NCBI GenBank assembly: GCA_905233555.1
Contig: CAJODF010000009.1
Span: 1 to 51,391 of the forward strand
Direction: 5' to 3'
From: an uncultured Prevotella sp.
GTDB lineage: Bacteria; Bacteroidota; Bacteroidia; Bacteroidales; Bacteroidaceae
Length of the DNA stretch: 51,391 nucleotides
A program made the translations under genes and the position numbers. Position 1 is the stretch's first letter; each line of letters opens with the position of its first letter. The notes under the pieces are model-generated. The model was not told where the DNA came from. It did no database searches and worked only from the letters and a program-made list of their open reading frames with translations. This document shows, piece by piece, positions 33,352-45,395 of this stretch.

Positions 33352-36300
33352 TTAATCAATATCTTCTGGTAAAATTAACTGATACGTCTCCTTCGTCACC
33401 TGGTCAGGCGGCAACTGAGACACACGCTCAGAGAGTTTCTGGATAGTTGCGTCGAGCAGGTTGCGCATCTCACGGGCATTACCCCAGTTCTCATTCTTGC
33501 TGACAACCATACGATAGATCTTATCCAGCAACTTGAACTCTGCTTCCGGCGCCAAGGTATATTGATCCTTCTGGGCCATACCCTTGAAGATGGCCAGCAA
33601 CTCGTCTTCATTATAGTCGTCGATCTGCAACTTATGGGTAAAGCGACTGGCAAGACCGGGATTGATCTGCATGAATTCTTCCATCTTGTCCTTGTAGCCT
33701 GCAGCAATAACCACGAACTTACCGCGGTCATCCTCCATACGCTTCATCAAAGTATCGATGGCTTCCTTACCATACATATCACCACCGTCACTCAACGTAT
33801 AGGCCTCATCGATGAAGAGAATACCGCCCATCGCCTTGTCGCACATGTTGTTGACTATCTTCGGCGTCTCACCCATATACTTTCCGACGAGCGTTGCACG
33901 ACTGGACTCAATGACACGCGATGTCGGCAAGATATCCATAGCCTGGAGCACCTCACCCATCTTACGAGCAATGGAGGTCTTACCAGTACCAGGATTACCT
34001 GTCAGGATAAAGTTCATCGACATCTGCTGAACACTACCTGCACCAGCAGCGGCACGCTGTTTCATGAACATACTCTGTACGGCCAGACGACGGATGGAGT
34101 TCTTAACGGTACGCATGCCGACGAACTCATCCAGTTCGTTGAGGACTTCATCAAGCGGACGTGCAGTCTCATTCTGTGCCATCGGCAAGTCAGCCGTAGT
34201 GAGACGGTACATATCCTCCTCCTTGAAGTTCGGATCGTTCATCAGTGTGACAAGACGCTGACTCTGCTTCTCCACGGCCTCGTTGAAGATACGACGGGCC
34301 TCACGGGCATTACCGAAGTTCTTGTCGCGACGCAGGTAAAGTTGCTCAAACTGACGGTGAATAGCAGCCTTCGTATTCTCATCGACTGTGAATTTCTTAC
34401 CGGCAGCAAGATTGAGGAATATCTGCGTCAGTTCATCTGGTGTATAGTCGTCGAAATGAATGGTCTGTGTGAATCGGCTCTTCAAACCTGGGTTGGTATC
34501 GATGAAGTCGTGCATCTGATCCGTGTAGCCTGCCACGATACAGATGAACTTTCCACGATCGTCTTCCAAACGTTTCAGCAGGGTATCGATGGCCTCAGCG
34601 CCAAAGGAATCATTGTCATTCGACTTCAAGGTATAGGCCTCATCGATAAACAATACGCCACCGATAGCCTCATCCACCAACTGATTGGTCTTAATGGCTG
34701 TCTGGCCTGAATAGCCTGCCACCAGTTTGGCACGGTCAGCCTCTACGAGTTGTCCTCGAGAAACAATGCCCAATGTCTTGAACACATCAGTCATGATACG
34801 GGCCACAGTAGTCTTACCTGTACCTGGATTACCTGTAAAGACATAATGCTTACCTTGGAAGGTATTGTTCTCTCCGCGTTTGATCTGCAAATTGAGGAAG
34901 GCGGCAAGGTTGGAGATTTCCTTCTTGACACCACCAAGACCCACAAGACCGTCGAGTGCCTTGAGACATTCCTTATAATCGACTGTCTTCGGTGCCTCGT
35001 ATGGTACATCCTGATCCTCAATCGTCATCAACTGCTCATTGCTCATCGACGAGATGTCTGCACCTTGCAGGCGCTGAGCCTGTTTCTTACAGATCTGGTC
35101 GAAGAGGCTACGCATCGTACGTCCATTGGCAAAGTCCTTGCCACGGGAGTCGTACTTCTCTTGAATCATCTTCTTCGTCAGGGCCTCAGCCTGTGGCGAG
35201 AAGATATATTTCTTACCCTTTGCAAAGACTTGCATGATCTGATACAACTCATCAGGCGAGTAGTCTTCGATATTGAGGAAATAGTTGAAGCGACTGCGGA
35301 AACCTGGGTTGATACGGAAAAGGTTCTCCATCTCCGTCCGATAACCGGCAGCGATAACCACGAACTTGCCACGATCGTCCTCCATACGTTTCATCAACTT
35401 CTCCAATGCCTGAGCGCCTTGGTTGTCACGATCGCCGGCAGAACTGACAGGTGCCAATGTGTAAGCCTCATCCACAAACAGGATACCACCCATAGCCTTG
35501 TCGCAAAGACGATCTACTACCTTCGGTGTCTCACCCTGATAGGGGCTGACCATCTTAGCACGGTCAACCTCCACGACGTGACCACTATCCAGATAACCGA
35601 TAGCCGCCAGGATCTCACCCAACTTACGGGCAATCGTCGTCTTACCAGTACCGGGATTACCTGTCAGGATGATATGCATCGACATCTTCTCCTGCTCACC
35701 CAATCCACGTTCCTGACGCTGAAGGGCATTCTGCACGGCATAGGCTATCTCACGGACAGCACTCTTCACCTCACTCATACCGATGAAGTTATCGAGATCC
35801 TTCAGGATATCCTCGATGGAGCGTTCCTCAGGCACATAGCCCTTGATATCTGATTTCTCCACCACCGTGGCCTGTGCGCCTCGGGTGATGAATTGTGTGA
35901 AGATATCCTCAGCCGTCTTCATGGCCAAATGGGCATAACCGAACGTCTCGTCCTTGATCTTCACCTGATATTTGAAGAACCGTTTCAACTGATCATCAGC
36001 CTCAGGTGTGAAGTCGGCAATACCATAGCGGATCTTCAGACTCTGTTTACAGATATCTGTCAGTTCCGGATAACCTGGTGTCGGCAAACGGAACGTATAT
36101 TTAAATCGATTGGTAACCGCAGGGTTATTCTCTAAGAAATCATCCAATCCCTTGGGAAGACCGGACATAATCACAATTGGATTGTCCTCCCACTTATCCA
36201 TCTCGACAAACAGCTTGTCGAGGGGATTCACCTGATTGGAATACTTATCGGGCAGAAGTTTCTGTACATTGTCAAAGAACAGAATACCGTCCTTTGCCTT

Positions 36301-36660
36301 CTTGATATTATCGTCCCATTTATCCACAAAACGCTGATAATCTACAGCATCTACCATTGTCAACTTCGGCCTTGAAATAATCTTGTTTTGGTAAAAATAG
36401 TCACGTAGTATTTCTGCAAGCGCAGTCTTACCTGTACCTGTTTCACCAATGATGATTGCATTCACCGAAACACGGGCTTGGGCAATGTCTTTTCTGGAAC
36501 GTAGGAAAGTATAGGTATCGACAATGGTCTTTAACTGTTGTTTCACGTCGTCAAGACCAATGAGCCTGTCGAGCAGATTCTGACTGACCAGTGGCTGTCC
36601 GCACCACTTGCAGAATTTCGCTATACTTCTGTTCTCTTTATGGCAATGTTCGCAAATCAT
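33352..36660 (-). CDS. Four-module CbbX/SpoVK-type AAA+ ATPase with zinc ribbon
   Basis: A 1102-residue protein with an N-terminal zinc ribbon (CEHC 3-6, CKWC 17-20) and four AAA+ modules in one chain. P-loop lysines fall at 78, 340, 616 and 894, about 262-278 residues apart. Modules 2-4 have GNPGTGKT and Walker B LFVDEAYTL or LFIDEAYTL, typical of the CbbX/EccA/SpoVK branch; module 1 has GETGTGKT but Walker B FFDN, lacking the catalytic Glu. Such ATPases usually remodel a protein partner. The stop of the kinase gene and this ATG are adjacent, so the proteins are made together; the zinc ribbon matches ribbons on two neighbours and may be a shared docking module (inference). Confidence 0.92.
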   Translation of the reverse strand: MICEHCHKENRSIAKFCKWCGQPLVSQNLLDRLIGLDDVKQQLKTIVDTYTFLRSRKDIAQARVSVNAIIIGETGTGKTALAEILRDYFYQNKIISRPKLTMVDAVDYQRFVDKWDDNIKKAKDGILFFDNVQKLLPDKYSNQVNPLDKLFVEMDKWEDNPIVIMSGLPKGLDDFLENNPAVTNRFKYTFRLPTPGYPELTDICKQSLKIRYGIADFTPEADDQLKRFFKYQVKIKDETFGYAHLAMKTAEDIFTQFITRGAQATVVEKSDIKGYVPEERSIEDILKDLDNFIGMSEVKSAVREIAYAVQNALQRQERGLGEQEKMSMHIILTGNPGTGKTTIARKLGEILAAIGYLDSGHVVEVDRAKMVSPYQGETPKVVDRLCDKAMGGILFVDEAYTLAPVSSAGDRDNQGAQALEKLMKRMEDDRGKFVVIAAGYRTEMENLFRINPGFRSRFNYFLNIEDYSPDELYQIMQVFAKGKKYIFSPQAEALTKKMIQEKYDSRGKDFANGRTMRSLFDQICKKQAQRLQGADISSMSNEQLMTIEDQDVPYEAPKTVDYKECLKALDGLVGLGGVKKEISNLAAFLNLQIKRGENNTFQGKHYVFTGNPGTGKTTVARIMTDVFKTLGIVSRGQLVEADRAKLVAGYSGQTAIKTNQLVDEAIGGVLFIDEAYTLKSNDNDSFGAEAIDTLLKRLEDDRGKFICIVAGYTDQMHDFIDTNPGLKSRFTQTIHFDDYTPDELTQIFLNLAAGKKFTVDENTKAAIHRQFEQLYLRRDKNFGNAREARRIFNEAVEKQSQRLVTLMNDPNFKEEDMYRLTTADLPMAQNETARPLDEVLNELDEFVGMRTVKNSIRRLAVQSMFMKQRAAAGAGSVQQMSMNFILTGNPGTGKTSIARKMGEVLQAMDILPTSRVIESSRATLVGKYMGETPKIVNNMCDKAMGGILFIDEAYTLSDGGDMYGKEAIDTLMKRMEDDRGKFVVIAAGYKDKMEEFMQINPGLASRFTHKLQIDDYNEDELLAIFKGMAQKDQYTLAPEAEFKLLDKIYRMVVSKNENWGNAREMRNLLDATIQKLSERVSQLPPDQVTKETYQLILPEDID

Positions 36661-39657
36661 TTAGTCTTCGTTGTTATCTATCTGTTCTATAATCTGAGTG
36701 GGATTGGCTTCTTCCACCAATTCCTCACTATTGGGGTTCTTCACATTCATCAGGCTCGGACTATACACGACGAACATCACCACAAAGATGAGAGCCAGGA
36801 CACTCCACAACACATAGTGAAGCACACTCTCGCCACTGATGGAGCGCACCTGTTCTGTCACATCGTCAAGGAGTCCGAACTTGGAGCCCTTGAAACGATA
36901 GGATTTCGTCTTAAATGTATAATAGAGCGGCTCAAGCAACGACGACTTGATGTCGTTGTCGAGCACTTCTGATATCAACTTACTGTCAGCCTTCTGGTCA
37001 CCACGGAAATCTGTCAGATGACAGACAAGTACATAGACCAGTGAGATGGCCACAATGGCCAGACTGAACAGGGATGGATGCGACTGTACAATATATTTTA
37101 AAATAATAATAGGTATAAACGATGAAGCCAGTCCTAACAATCCCCACAATAGCGAGAAGAAGAAACCATAACCTCGGAAGTAGGCTCTCGTAGCCACGAT
37201 GATGGCAGTCATGCCTCCTAACGGCAGACCGATAGTTAGGAACGGATGTGCCATCAGGTACTCATGGTTCACGCCGAAGATCAGCACCAGTAGGATCCAT
37301 GCACCCGACAAGGCGTAGAAGATCCAGCGCCAGATATTCTCCTTACCCTTGGCGCGCTTCCAGTTGCTTCTCACATTCTTCACCCTGTCGGAGGTTTCCT
37401 GACGGGCATCCACAAAACGCTTATAATAGGTCTGTGTCTTGTCAATCTTACCAATGTCATTCAACCACTCTTCCAACGTATGCTCATAGGCAAATTCCTC
37501 CGTGAAGTCAGCATTGGGATCTTCATGATAAAATGCCGCCATCCACTGTACGAACGAACCGTTCCGGATTTCCTGACGGATCAGGCCATGGTAACGGGGA
37601 TCAATGTTCCTACCGTCAGTCAGTTCCGTGCCGTCAGACAACTGATAGACTGGCGTAGAACCCAGGATACGGCAGAAACGGTAGAGCGCCGTCCTTGCGT
37701 CATACGCACCCAAACGCTCTTTATTCTCTTCACTCTTGAAATCAAAGCAGCGGTTAGCCTCGTTGAGCATCTCGTTCCAGCCATGCAACTGTGCGAAATA
37801 GCAGAAGCGGCCTCCCGGCTCCAAGAAGTCTTCCATCTCCTTCGCAAACTCCTCGTTGCTCAGATTTTGGGATTCCTTCAGGCGGTCTTTCAACAGGTCG
37901 CCAACGCCGAGTGGCGTATGGGCAAATCGCAAGTCATAAGCAGCCTCACGGTCCAGATTGTAAAGCACCTTGTAGGCTAACGACTTTGAATAAGGATGAC
38001 CTTGCGTCAGAATACGAAGACTCTCACAGGCCATCTTATCCTCATGACTATACATCCAAGACAACAGACGACCATCAGTCAGACTGTGCCATTCATCATC
38101 CGTAACAGATTCCTTACCGAAGGCTTTTACGATATCCTTAAGTGTGGATGACGGGAAACGTGCCATCAGGGGGATGTCTGGGTCTATCTCATAGACCACT
38201 CGCATCACAGCCACACGAGGATCAAAGCCCTCTTTCTTCTCAAAATAGGAACGCAGACGGTTGACATTACACTTCGTATGCGACTCCAGATAAAGGAAGA
38301 GCGTATCATTGGGATTCGTCAGCAACATGCCGTATTCCTTCGGATAACTGAGCATCGACATAGCCACACTGTGAATATCATCACAGAAACTGCCTTTTAC
38401 GTCCTTATAGGCATAAGTCGGCTCCATCGTATAGACAGCAGCCATCAGTCCGGCATGCTGATCGACGGGATATCTGTTGACCACAATATCTCTCACGATA
38501 GTGCTGAGTTTCGTGTTGCCGCACGATTCCAGCCAGTTGCCGATACGTCCGTTGTACAGATAGCCGATTGCCAATTTCTCATTCTCGATGAGCAGAGGCA
38601 CCAACTCATGGATATTGTCTGCCACCAGATTACGCTCCGGATCGACAATAAACGTCTTGTATTTCAGGAAGGGTGACGAGATATCCACCTTCGGACTCTC
38701 CCCCTCAAACCATTTCTCTACCTCATTATATCCCCAACGATTAACCGGATTCACCGCCGTCAGACCCTGTACAATCATCTTCACTCTGTCAGGCAACTCA
38801 TTCAGATGCGGCAGTCTGCCTTCATTCTTCTGGCGCATCATCACGCGCTCATTGCTGCTCATGGGATTACCGTCCAGCCAGAGCGCCAACAGCGTGATAC
38901 CCAATGAATAGAAATCGGCAGCAGGTGTAATCTCCACCACACCGTCAATCACATCGGCATACATCTCAGGTGCTGCATAGATCGGTGTGCGAGCCTGAGT
39001 CGTACGATGGCTCTTACCGTCTTGCTCCAACAGACTGGAAATACCGAAGTCGCCCAACACCAGTTCCGTATGCTCCCTGTCGCGGAAGAAGAAATTGCTG
39101 GGTTTGACATCCTTGTGCAGGATACTGTTACTATGACAATAAGCCAATGCGGCAGCGCCCTGTAAGGCTATTCTGCGGAAGTTGTCCAGATTGCCGTTGA
39201 GGTGATAGTTGGCCAACGAGCCACCCCTCAGGTATTCCATCAACTCGTAATAGCGATGCTTTCCCTCCACGTATGTCTTACCATAGTCGATAAGACTGAC
39301 TATCATCTCAAAATCAAAGTTATGAATAGTCTGGAGCAGTTTCCTGTTGACATCAAAGTTCGGATAATATACTTTCAGCACATAATCGCTTCCGTCTTTG
39401 TCAACAAGGAACACCTGTGCTTCGCCGCTATTGTCACTCAGACATTTCTGATTGTGGTACTTCTCCCCTTTCAAGGTAAAGAAGTCACTGTCATTGTTCA
39501 GCACAGTATTGTTCTGCATCGGCTCCGAAGGACGCCTCGTCGCATCCCCTGCAGGCATCATATTACCGGCAGTAGAGCCATTAGACGGAGCACGCATTGT
39601 ACCGTCCAGATTCTGATTCACGTCTTCAGATATAGTCGTAGGTCTCAGTGTACTCAT
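36661..39657 (-). CDS. Membrane-anchored Ser/Thr protein kinase with large C-terminal region
   Basis: A 998-residue Hanks-type kinase. Kinase domain about 65-330: lysine K95 in YVLKVYYP, catalytic loop HKDVKPSN with Asp183, Mg site Asp203 in LGDFGIS, and AAPEMYAD. A ~440-residue middle region has no domain I can name. About five helices lie between roughly 775 and 965, then a short tail, so the kinase sits in the cytoplasm with a C-terminal membrane anchor. The N-terminal 60 residues are low-complexity and Ser/Thr-rich, a likely autophosphorylation and FHA-docking site (inference). ATG overlaps the preceding stop by one base (TAATG). Confidence 0.92.
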   Translation of the reverse strand: MSTLRPTTISEDVNQNLDGTMRAPSNGSTAGNMMPAGDATRRPSEPMQNNTVLNNDSDFFTLKGEKYHNQKCLSDNSGEAQVFLVDKDGSDYVLKVYYPNFDVNRKLLQTIHNFDFEMIVSLIDYGKTYVEGKHRYYELMEYLRGGSLANYHLNGNLDNFRRIALQGAAALAYCHSNSILHKDVKPSNFFFRDREHTELVLGDFGISSLLEQDGKSHRTTQARTPIYAAPEMYADVIDGVVEITPAADFYSLGITLLALWLDGNPMSSNERVMMRQKNEGRLPHLNELPDRVKMIVQGLTAVNPVNRWGYNEVEKWFEGESPKVDISSPFLKYKTFIVDPERNLVADNIHELVPLLIENEKLAIGYLYNGRIGNWLESCGNTKLSTIVRDIVVNRYPVDQHAGLMAAVYTMEPTYAYKDVKGSFCDDIHSVAMSMLSYPKEYGMLLTNPNDTLFLYLESHTKCNVNRLRSYFEKKEGFDPRVAVMRVVYEIDPDIPLMARFPSSTLKDIVKAFGKESVTDDEWHSLTDGRLLSWMYSHEDKMACESLRILTQGHPYSKSLAYKVLYNLDREAAYDLRFAHTPLGVGDLLKDRLKESQNLSNEEFAKEMEDFLEPGGRFCYFAQLHGWNEMLNEANRCFDFKSEENKERLGAYDARTALYRFCRILGSTPVYQLSDGTELTDGRNIDPRYHGLIRQEIRNGSFVQWMAAFYHEDPNADFTEEFAYEHTLEEWLNDIGKIDKTQTYYKRFVDARQETSDRVKNVRSNWKRAKGKENIWRWIFYALSGAWILLVLIFGVNHEYLMAHPFLTIGLPLGGMTAIIVATRAYFRGYGFFFSLLWGLLGLASSFIPIIILKYIVQSHPSLFSLAIVAISLVYVLVCHLTDFRGDQKADSKLISEVLDNDIKSSLLEPLYYTFKTKSYRFKGSKFGLLDDVTEQVRSISGESVLHYVLWSVLALIFVVMFVVYSPSLMNVKNPNSEELVEEANPTQIIEQIDNNED

Positions 39658-40586
39658 TATAAATCGTCTTTAATTTCTTGTTTCGAATTTTTGCCGAGGA
39701 TAATCCACTTACCTCCCATCTGCGGCTTGGCACAGCCACAAGGACTTGAATGCAACGCATGCTTGAAATTACATTCCCATGCCAGACGAACACCCTGAGG
39801 TTTGCAGGCCATCGCATAGTTACGCACCTTGGCCGGCTGGGGCTGAGGCACCTGGGCCATCTTCTCCAGCAGTTCCGTCAGTCGGTTCACACGCACATTC
39901 TTCTTAGCCTCATATTCTTCTTTACTGATACGTTTGGAGGGCTTTTCAACCACGGGTGTCGTCGAACCCTTGTCCTGAGCCAGCAGTGTCAGCACGCGCT
40001 CACGCAGTTTCTGATTCAACTGTTCACGCACCAGATCCTTTTCCGAATTAATCGGGAGCGTCATATCCATCTCCTCCAGTTCCTTGGCCAGCGCCTGCAT
40101 CTCCTTGTACTCTGGTGTCATCTGGAGTTCAGCCAGCAACTGACGGGCTTCCTCTGTCAGGGCCGTTCCGCACTGTTTACAGAAAGCGAAATCATTGAGG
40201 GTGTGACAGACGGGACAAACGATGCCGCCTCTCGGACTGCCGCACTCAGGGCAGAAGGCTTCCTGACCTGAAAGATGAGCACCACAGAAAGAACAGATGT
40301 CTGTACGGATATAATGATGACAGACCTCACAGAAATCAGCATCGGGGTCTATTTCGGCTCCGCAGTTTGGACAAGTCGCCTTACCAAGAGGTTGTCCACA
40401 GGAAGCACAGAACATTGCATCGGGTTCATTAATCGTTCCACAATATGGACACTGTACCCCATTTGCCGACTGGAATTGCACAGCCTGCTGCTGTTCGACA
40501 GCCGGTCTGTCCATCACCAATTCTTCGCGTTGGAGTTCTTGTGCCCCCCTGCTAGTCCTTTCCGGATTAAGTGTAATATCGTTCAT
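39657..40586 (-). CDS. Multi-zinc-ribbon protein, first gene of the kinase/AAA+ operon
   Basis: A 309-residue cytoplasmic protein with eight CxxC knuckles at 46/49, 60/63, 72/75, 86/89, 98/101, 112/115, 124/127 and 136/139, i.e. four tandem zinc ribbons. A charged helical region follows (about 145-250), and the tail has a further cluster of Cys/His (CKPQG, WEC, CGC). Function unknown. Position and shared zinc ribbons suggest it is an adaptor or substrate of the kinase and AAA+ machine. A full promoter precedes it, so it leads the operon. Confidence 0.85.
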   Translation of the reverse strand: MNDITLNPERTSRGAQELQREELVMDRPAVEQQQAVQFQSANGVQCPYCGTINEPDAMFCASCGQPLGKATCPNCGAEIDPDADFCEVCHHYIRTDICSFCGAHLSGQEAFCPECGSPRGGIVCPVCHTLNDFAFCKQCGTALTEEARQLLAELQMTPEYKEMQALAKELEEMDMTLPINSEKDLVREQLNQKLRERVLTLLAQDKGSTTPVVEKPSKRISKEEYEAKKNVRVNRLTELLEKMAQVPQPQPAKVRNYAMACKPQGVRLAWECNFKHALHSSPCGCAKPQMGGKWIILGKNSKQEIKDDL

Positions 40587-40615
40587 AAAATTGGTTTTTT
40601 AACTTAAGTTTGGTG

Positions 40616-40648
40616 CAAAGATAATAAAATTTTCTGAAACAAAACAAA
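40616..40648 (-). promoter_or_regulatory. Full promoter of the zinc-ribbon/kinase/AAA+ operon
   Basis: On the minus strand TTTG (40645-40648) and TATCTTTG (40616-40623) are separated by 21 bases, within the Bacteroidetes consensus. The ATG at 40586 is 29 bases downstream. Confidence 0.72.
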
Positions 40649-40651
40649 AAA

Positions 40652-40677
40652 CCGCCGTAAATTTACATTTACGACGG
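40652..40677 (-). terminator. Terminator after the M13 peptidase gene
   Basis: An 11-bp stem (40652-40662 with 40667-40677, one G-U pair) with a 4-base loop is followed on the minus strand by TTTTTTGTTTTG. It separates the pepO unit from the kinase operon promoter. Confidence 0.85.
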
Positions 40678-40703
40678 CATTTTTATGATAAAAGTGACAA
40701 ATT

Positions 40704-42737
40704 TTACCACAATTGGAGCCTTTCTGACTTCGGAATGAACATTTTATCACCTTCTTTCACTCCAAACGCCTCATACCATGCATCGATGTGAGGAAGGGCA
40801 CCATTGACGCGCCAACGACCCAGTGAGTGGGGGTCACTCTTGGTCCGATTTCGGATTTCCTCATCGGTGATGTTACCTGCCCACACACCAGCATAGGCAT
40901 GGAAGAAACGTTGGTCGGCGGTCAGACCGTCCTTCTCGCCGAGGGGCATCAGTTTCGTGGCATTCTTATAGGCAGCCCAAGCCACCTGCAGACCACCGTG
41001 ATCGGCCAGATTCTCACCCAATGTCAGACGACCATTTCCTTTGAGGTCGGGAAGCACATTAATGGCAGAGAAGAAGTCTGCATACTTATCCGTACGTTCT
41101 GTAAAGTTCTTTCCATCTTCAGCCTTCCACCAGTCATGCATATTTCCATCCTTGTCGAAGCGACGCCCCTGGTCATCGAATCCGTGTGTCATCTCATGAC
41201 CGATCACCACACCAATGGCTCCATAGTTGAAGGCATCGTCGGCACTCATATCGAAGAACGGATACTGCAGAATACCTGCAGGGAAGCAGATTTCGTTGGT
41301 GGTGGGATTATAGTAAGCATTCACCGTTTGAGGTGTCATGTGCCAGTCGTCACGATCAACGGGTTTGCCAACGGTATGGTCAAGGCGCCAGGCATTCCAG
41401 AACTTAGCACACTCCTGCATATTTTCGTAATAAGATTTGGTCGGGTCAATCTCCAGTTTCGAGATGTCCGTCCACTTATCAGGATAGCCCACCTTGACAT
41501 AGAAAGTATTCAGTTTCAGCAGGGCATTCACCTTCGTAGAGTCATCCATCCAGTCCTGAGCAGCAATACGCTCGCCAAGGGCTATCTGAAGGTTCTTCAC
41601 TAAGGTAATCATACGCTGCTTGGCTGCCTCAGGGAAGTACTTCTCCGAATAGATCTTACCCAGAGCCTCACCCATCACACGCTCCACCTGACCAGTACTG
41701 CGTTTCCACAACGGATGATTCTCCTTACGACCAGAACGGATACGGCCATTGAAGTCGAAACTCTCTGCCACCGTTGCATCACTCAGATAGTTGGCTGCGC
41801 CAGAGATAAAGCCCCACTCCATCACGTCACGATACTCAGCAGGCTTGATACCAGCCACCAATGCGTTGGCGCCCTCGAGGAAAGCAGTCTGCCCAACCAC
41901 CATCTCCTGCAGATACTTGGTCTGAACGCCCTGAGCATTCATCACCTTCACCAGAGGCAGGTTGGGATACTTCGTCTCAAACTCCTGGAGGGTCATCTTG
42001 TTGTAGTTGGCCTCAGGGTCACGAAGTTCCGTACGCGACTTCGACACTTTGGCCAGAGCCGTCTCCACCTTCATGATGTTCTGCATCTTCTTCGTGGCTG
42101 CACCCTTACTGAAGCCAAACAACTGGAACATCTTTACTACGTGTTTCTTAAAGGCTTCTCGGATGTCGGCTGTAGCCTTATCGTTATCGAGGTAATACTC
42201 CTTCTGTCCCAAAGACAGACCACCCTGATAGACGTTCAGGATATTCTGCGTGGCGTTCTTATCGTCAGCACCGAAACTACAGAAGAAGAACTCCTGTTCT
42301 CCGTATGGAGCCAACTCCAGTTGGATGTCCAACAACTGCTGGTTGGTCTTGGCAGCCTCCAGTTTCTTGATCAGGGGCATCAGGGGAGCCACACCCTCGT
42401 TGTTACGACGTGTGGAGTCCATAGCCAACTTGTAGAGATCGCTGAGTTTCTGCTCAATCGTACCCTTCTGGTAGGTATTGCTCTGCAATTCCTTCAGAAT
42501 ACCGTTGATACGCTTGTCGTTGTCCTCCTGCAGACGATCAAAACTACCATAGCGTGAATAGGCTGCCGGCAGCGGATGAGCCTTCATCCAACCACCACAG
42601 GCGTACTCGTAGAAATCATCACCAGGGCGCACACTTTTGTCGAAATCAGCCGTATTCAGGCCTGATCCGAGATTGCCCTGAGCCATTGTCATCAGTGAAA
42701 TTGATGCCATTGCCATCATTGTTACAATTCTTTTCAT
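40704..42737 (-). CDS. pepO: M13-family zinc endopeptidase (PepO-like)
   Basis: Exported neprilysin-type metalloendopeptidase that cleaves oligopeptides. Signal peptide 1-19; the 677-residue length is normal for the family. The zinc motif HEMTH lies at 514-518 in VIGHEMTHGFDDQG, the third ligand in GENLADHGG, the substrate-binding NAYYNPTTNEICFPAG precedes it, and the C-terminus ends in the family's aromatic RLQLW. No lipobox, so periplasmic or secreted. It follows the ABC-F gene by 13 bases and ends at a strong terminator. Confidence 0.94.
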   Translation of the reverse strand: MKRIVTMMAMASISLMTMAQGNLGSGLNTADFDKSVRPGDDFYEYACGGWMKAHPLPAAYSRYGSFDRLQEDNDKRINGILKELQSNTYQKGTIEQKLSDLYKLAMDSTRRNNEGVAPLMPLIKKLEAAKTNQQLLDIQLELAPYGEQEFFFCSFGADDKNATQNILNVYQGGLSLGQKEYYLDNDKATADIREAFKKHVVKMFQLFGFSKGAATKKMQNIMKVETALAKVSKSRTELRDPEANYNKMTLQEFETKYPNLPLVKVMNAQGVQTKYLQEMVVGQTAFLEGANALVAGIKPAEYRDVMEWGFISGAANYLSDATVAESFDFNGRIRSGRKENHPLWKRSTGQVERVMGEALGKIYSEKYFPEAAKQRMITLVKNLQIALGERIAAQDWMDDSTKVNALLKLNTFYVKVGYPDKWTDISKLEIDPTKSYYENMQECAKFWNAWRLDHTVGKPVDRDDWHMTPQTVNAYYNPTTNEICFPAGILQYPFFDMSADDAFNYGAIGVVIGHEMTHGFDDQGRRFDKDGNMHDWWKAEDGKNFTERTDKYADFFSAINVLPDLKGNGRLTLGENLADHGGLQVAWAAYKNATKLMPLGEKDGLTADQRFFHAYAGVWAGNITDEEIRNRTKSDPHSLGRWRVNGALPHIDAWYEAFGVKEGDKMFIPKSERLQLW

Positions 42738-42750
42738 CGTTCTAACTATT

Positions 42751-44747
<1,997 letters not shown>

Positions 44748-44751
<4 letters not shown>

Positions 44752-45374
44752 CGTTTATCCACGAACTTATAGTCCTTATACTGTTCTCTGGGGAATCGCA
44801 ACATCTCATCCGTGATACCACCCGACTTGAAGTTGGAAATCTTAATGGTAGTCCAGATGAAGGCGATTTTGATACGAACCCTGATAGGCTCGTAGGTCTG
44901 TCGCTTCACCAAGGCATGAATCTCCTTGATTCCCTTGGCACCTTTCTTGGCTTTCAGGATCAGCATCAGTCCTTCCTCATCGTTGGCAATGCTGTAGTCG
45001 AAGTTCTCTGGCACAAACTTGAACTTGCTCGAATACTTGTCCGACTTGTTGTTCTTGGCATCATGGATCTCAACCTCTTTCTTCTTTTTCTTGATGGTAT
45101 AGACCGTTGTGCCGTCGTTCCATGAGTTCATCTTCGCATCCACGAACTTGCTCTTCTTGCCTTTATACCAGATATTTCCCCAAGTCTTGTAGATTCCCGT
45201 GATGTTCACGTCATAGCGCAGGGTTGCTCCCTGTTCGCCAAAAACCTGCTGGTATGCCTGATTGAATATTCGCTTGGCCTGTCGCTCGTTCGGAGTCTCC
45301 TGAGCCTGTTGAGCCTGTACGGAAACAAGCATCGACAACAGCAACAAGACAGCAATAATAATCCTATTTCTCAT
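44748..45374 (-). CDS. Periplasmic LolA-like protein
   Basis: A 208-residue exported protein: signal peptide 1-21 (cleaved after VQA), then a predominantly beta domain with GIYKTWGNIWYKGKKSKF and a Lys-rich hairpin (TIKKKKKEVEIHD), resembling the LolA-like outer-membrane lipoprotein carrier fold used by several Bacteroidetes families. The assignment is by general pattern, so moderate. It opens a minus-strand unit with the ABC-F and pepO genes, and a -7 box lies 22 bases upstream. Confidence 0.7.
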
Positions 45375-45395
45375 TTATTTTTCAGTTTCAGGGTG

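Noticed and set aside
33562..35853. Two long plus-strand open frames (382 and 367 codons) opposite the AAA+ gene
   Set aside because: Antisense to four intact AAA+ modules; no promoter, no family motif.
31984..40586. Type VI secretion regulatory locus
   Set aside because: Kinase, FHA and PP2C fit, but no Tss, Hcp, VgrG or ClpV genes occur in the flanking sequence, and the AAA+ protein is CbbX-like, not ClpV-like.
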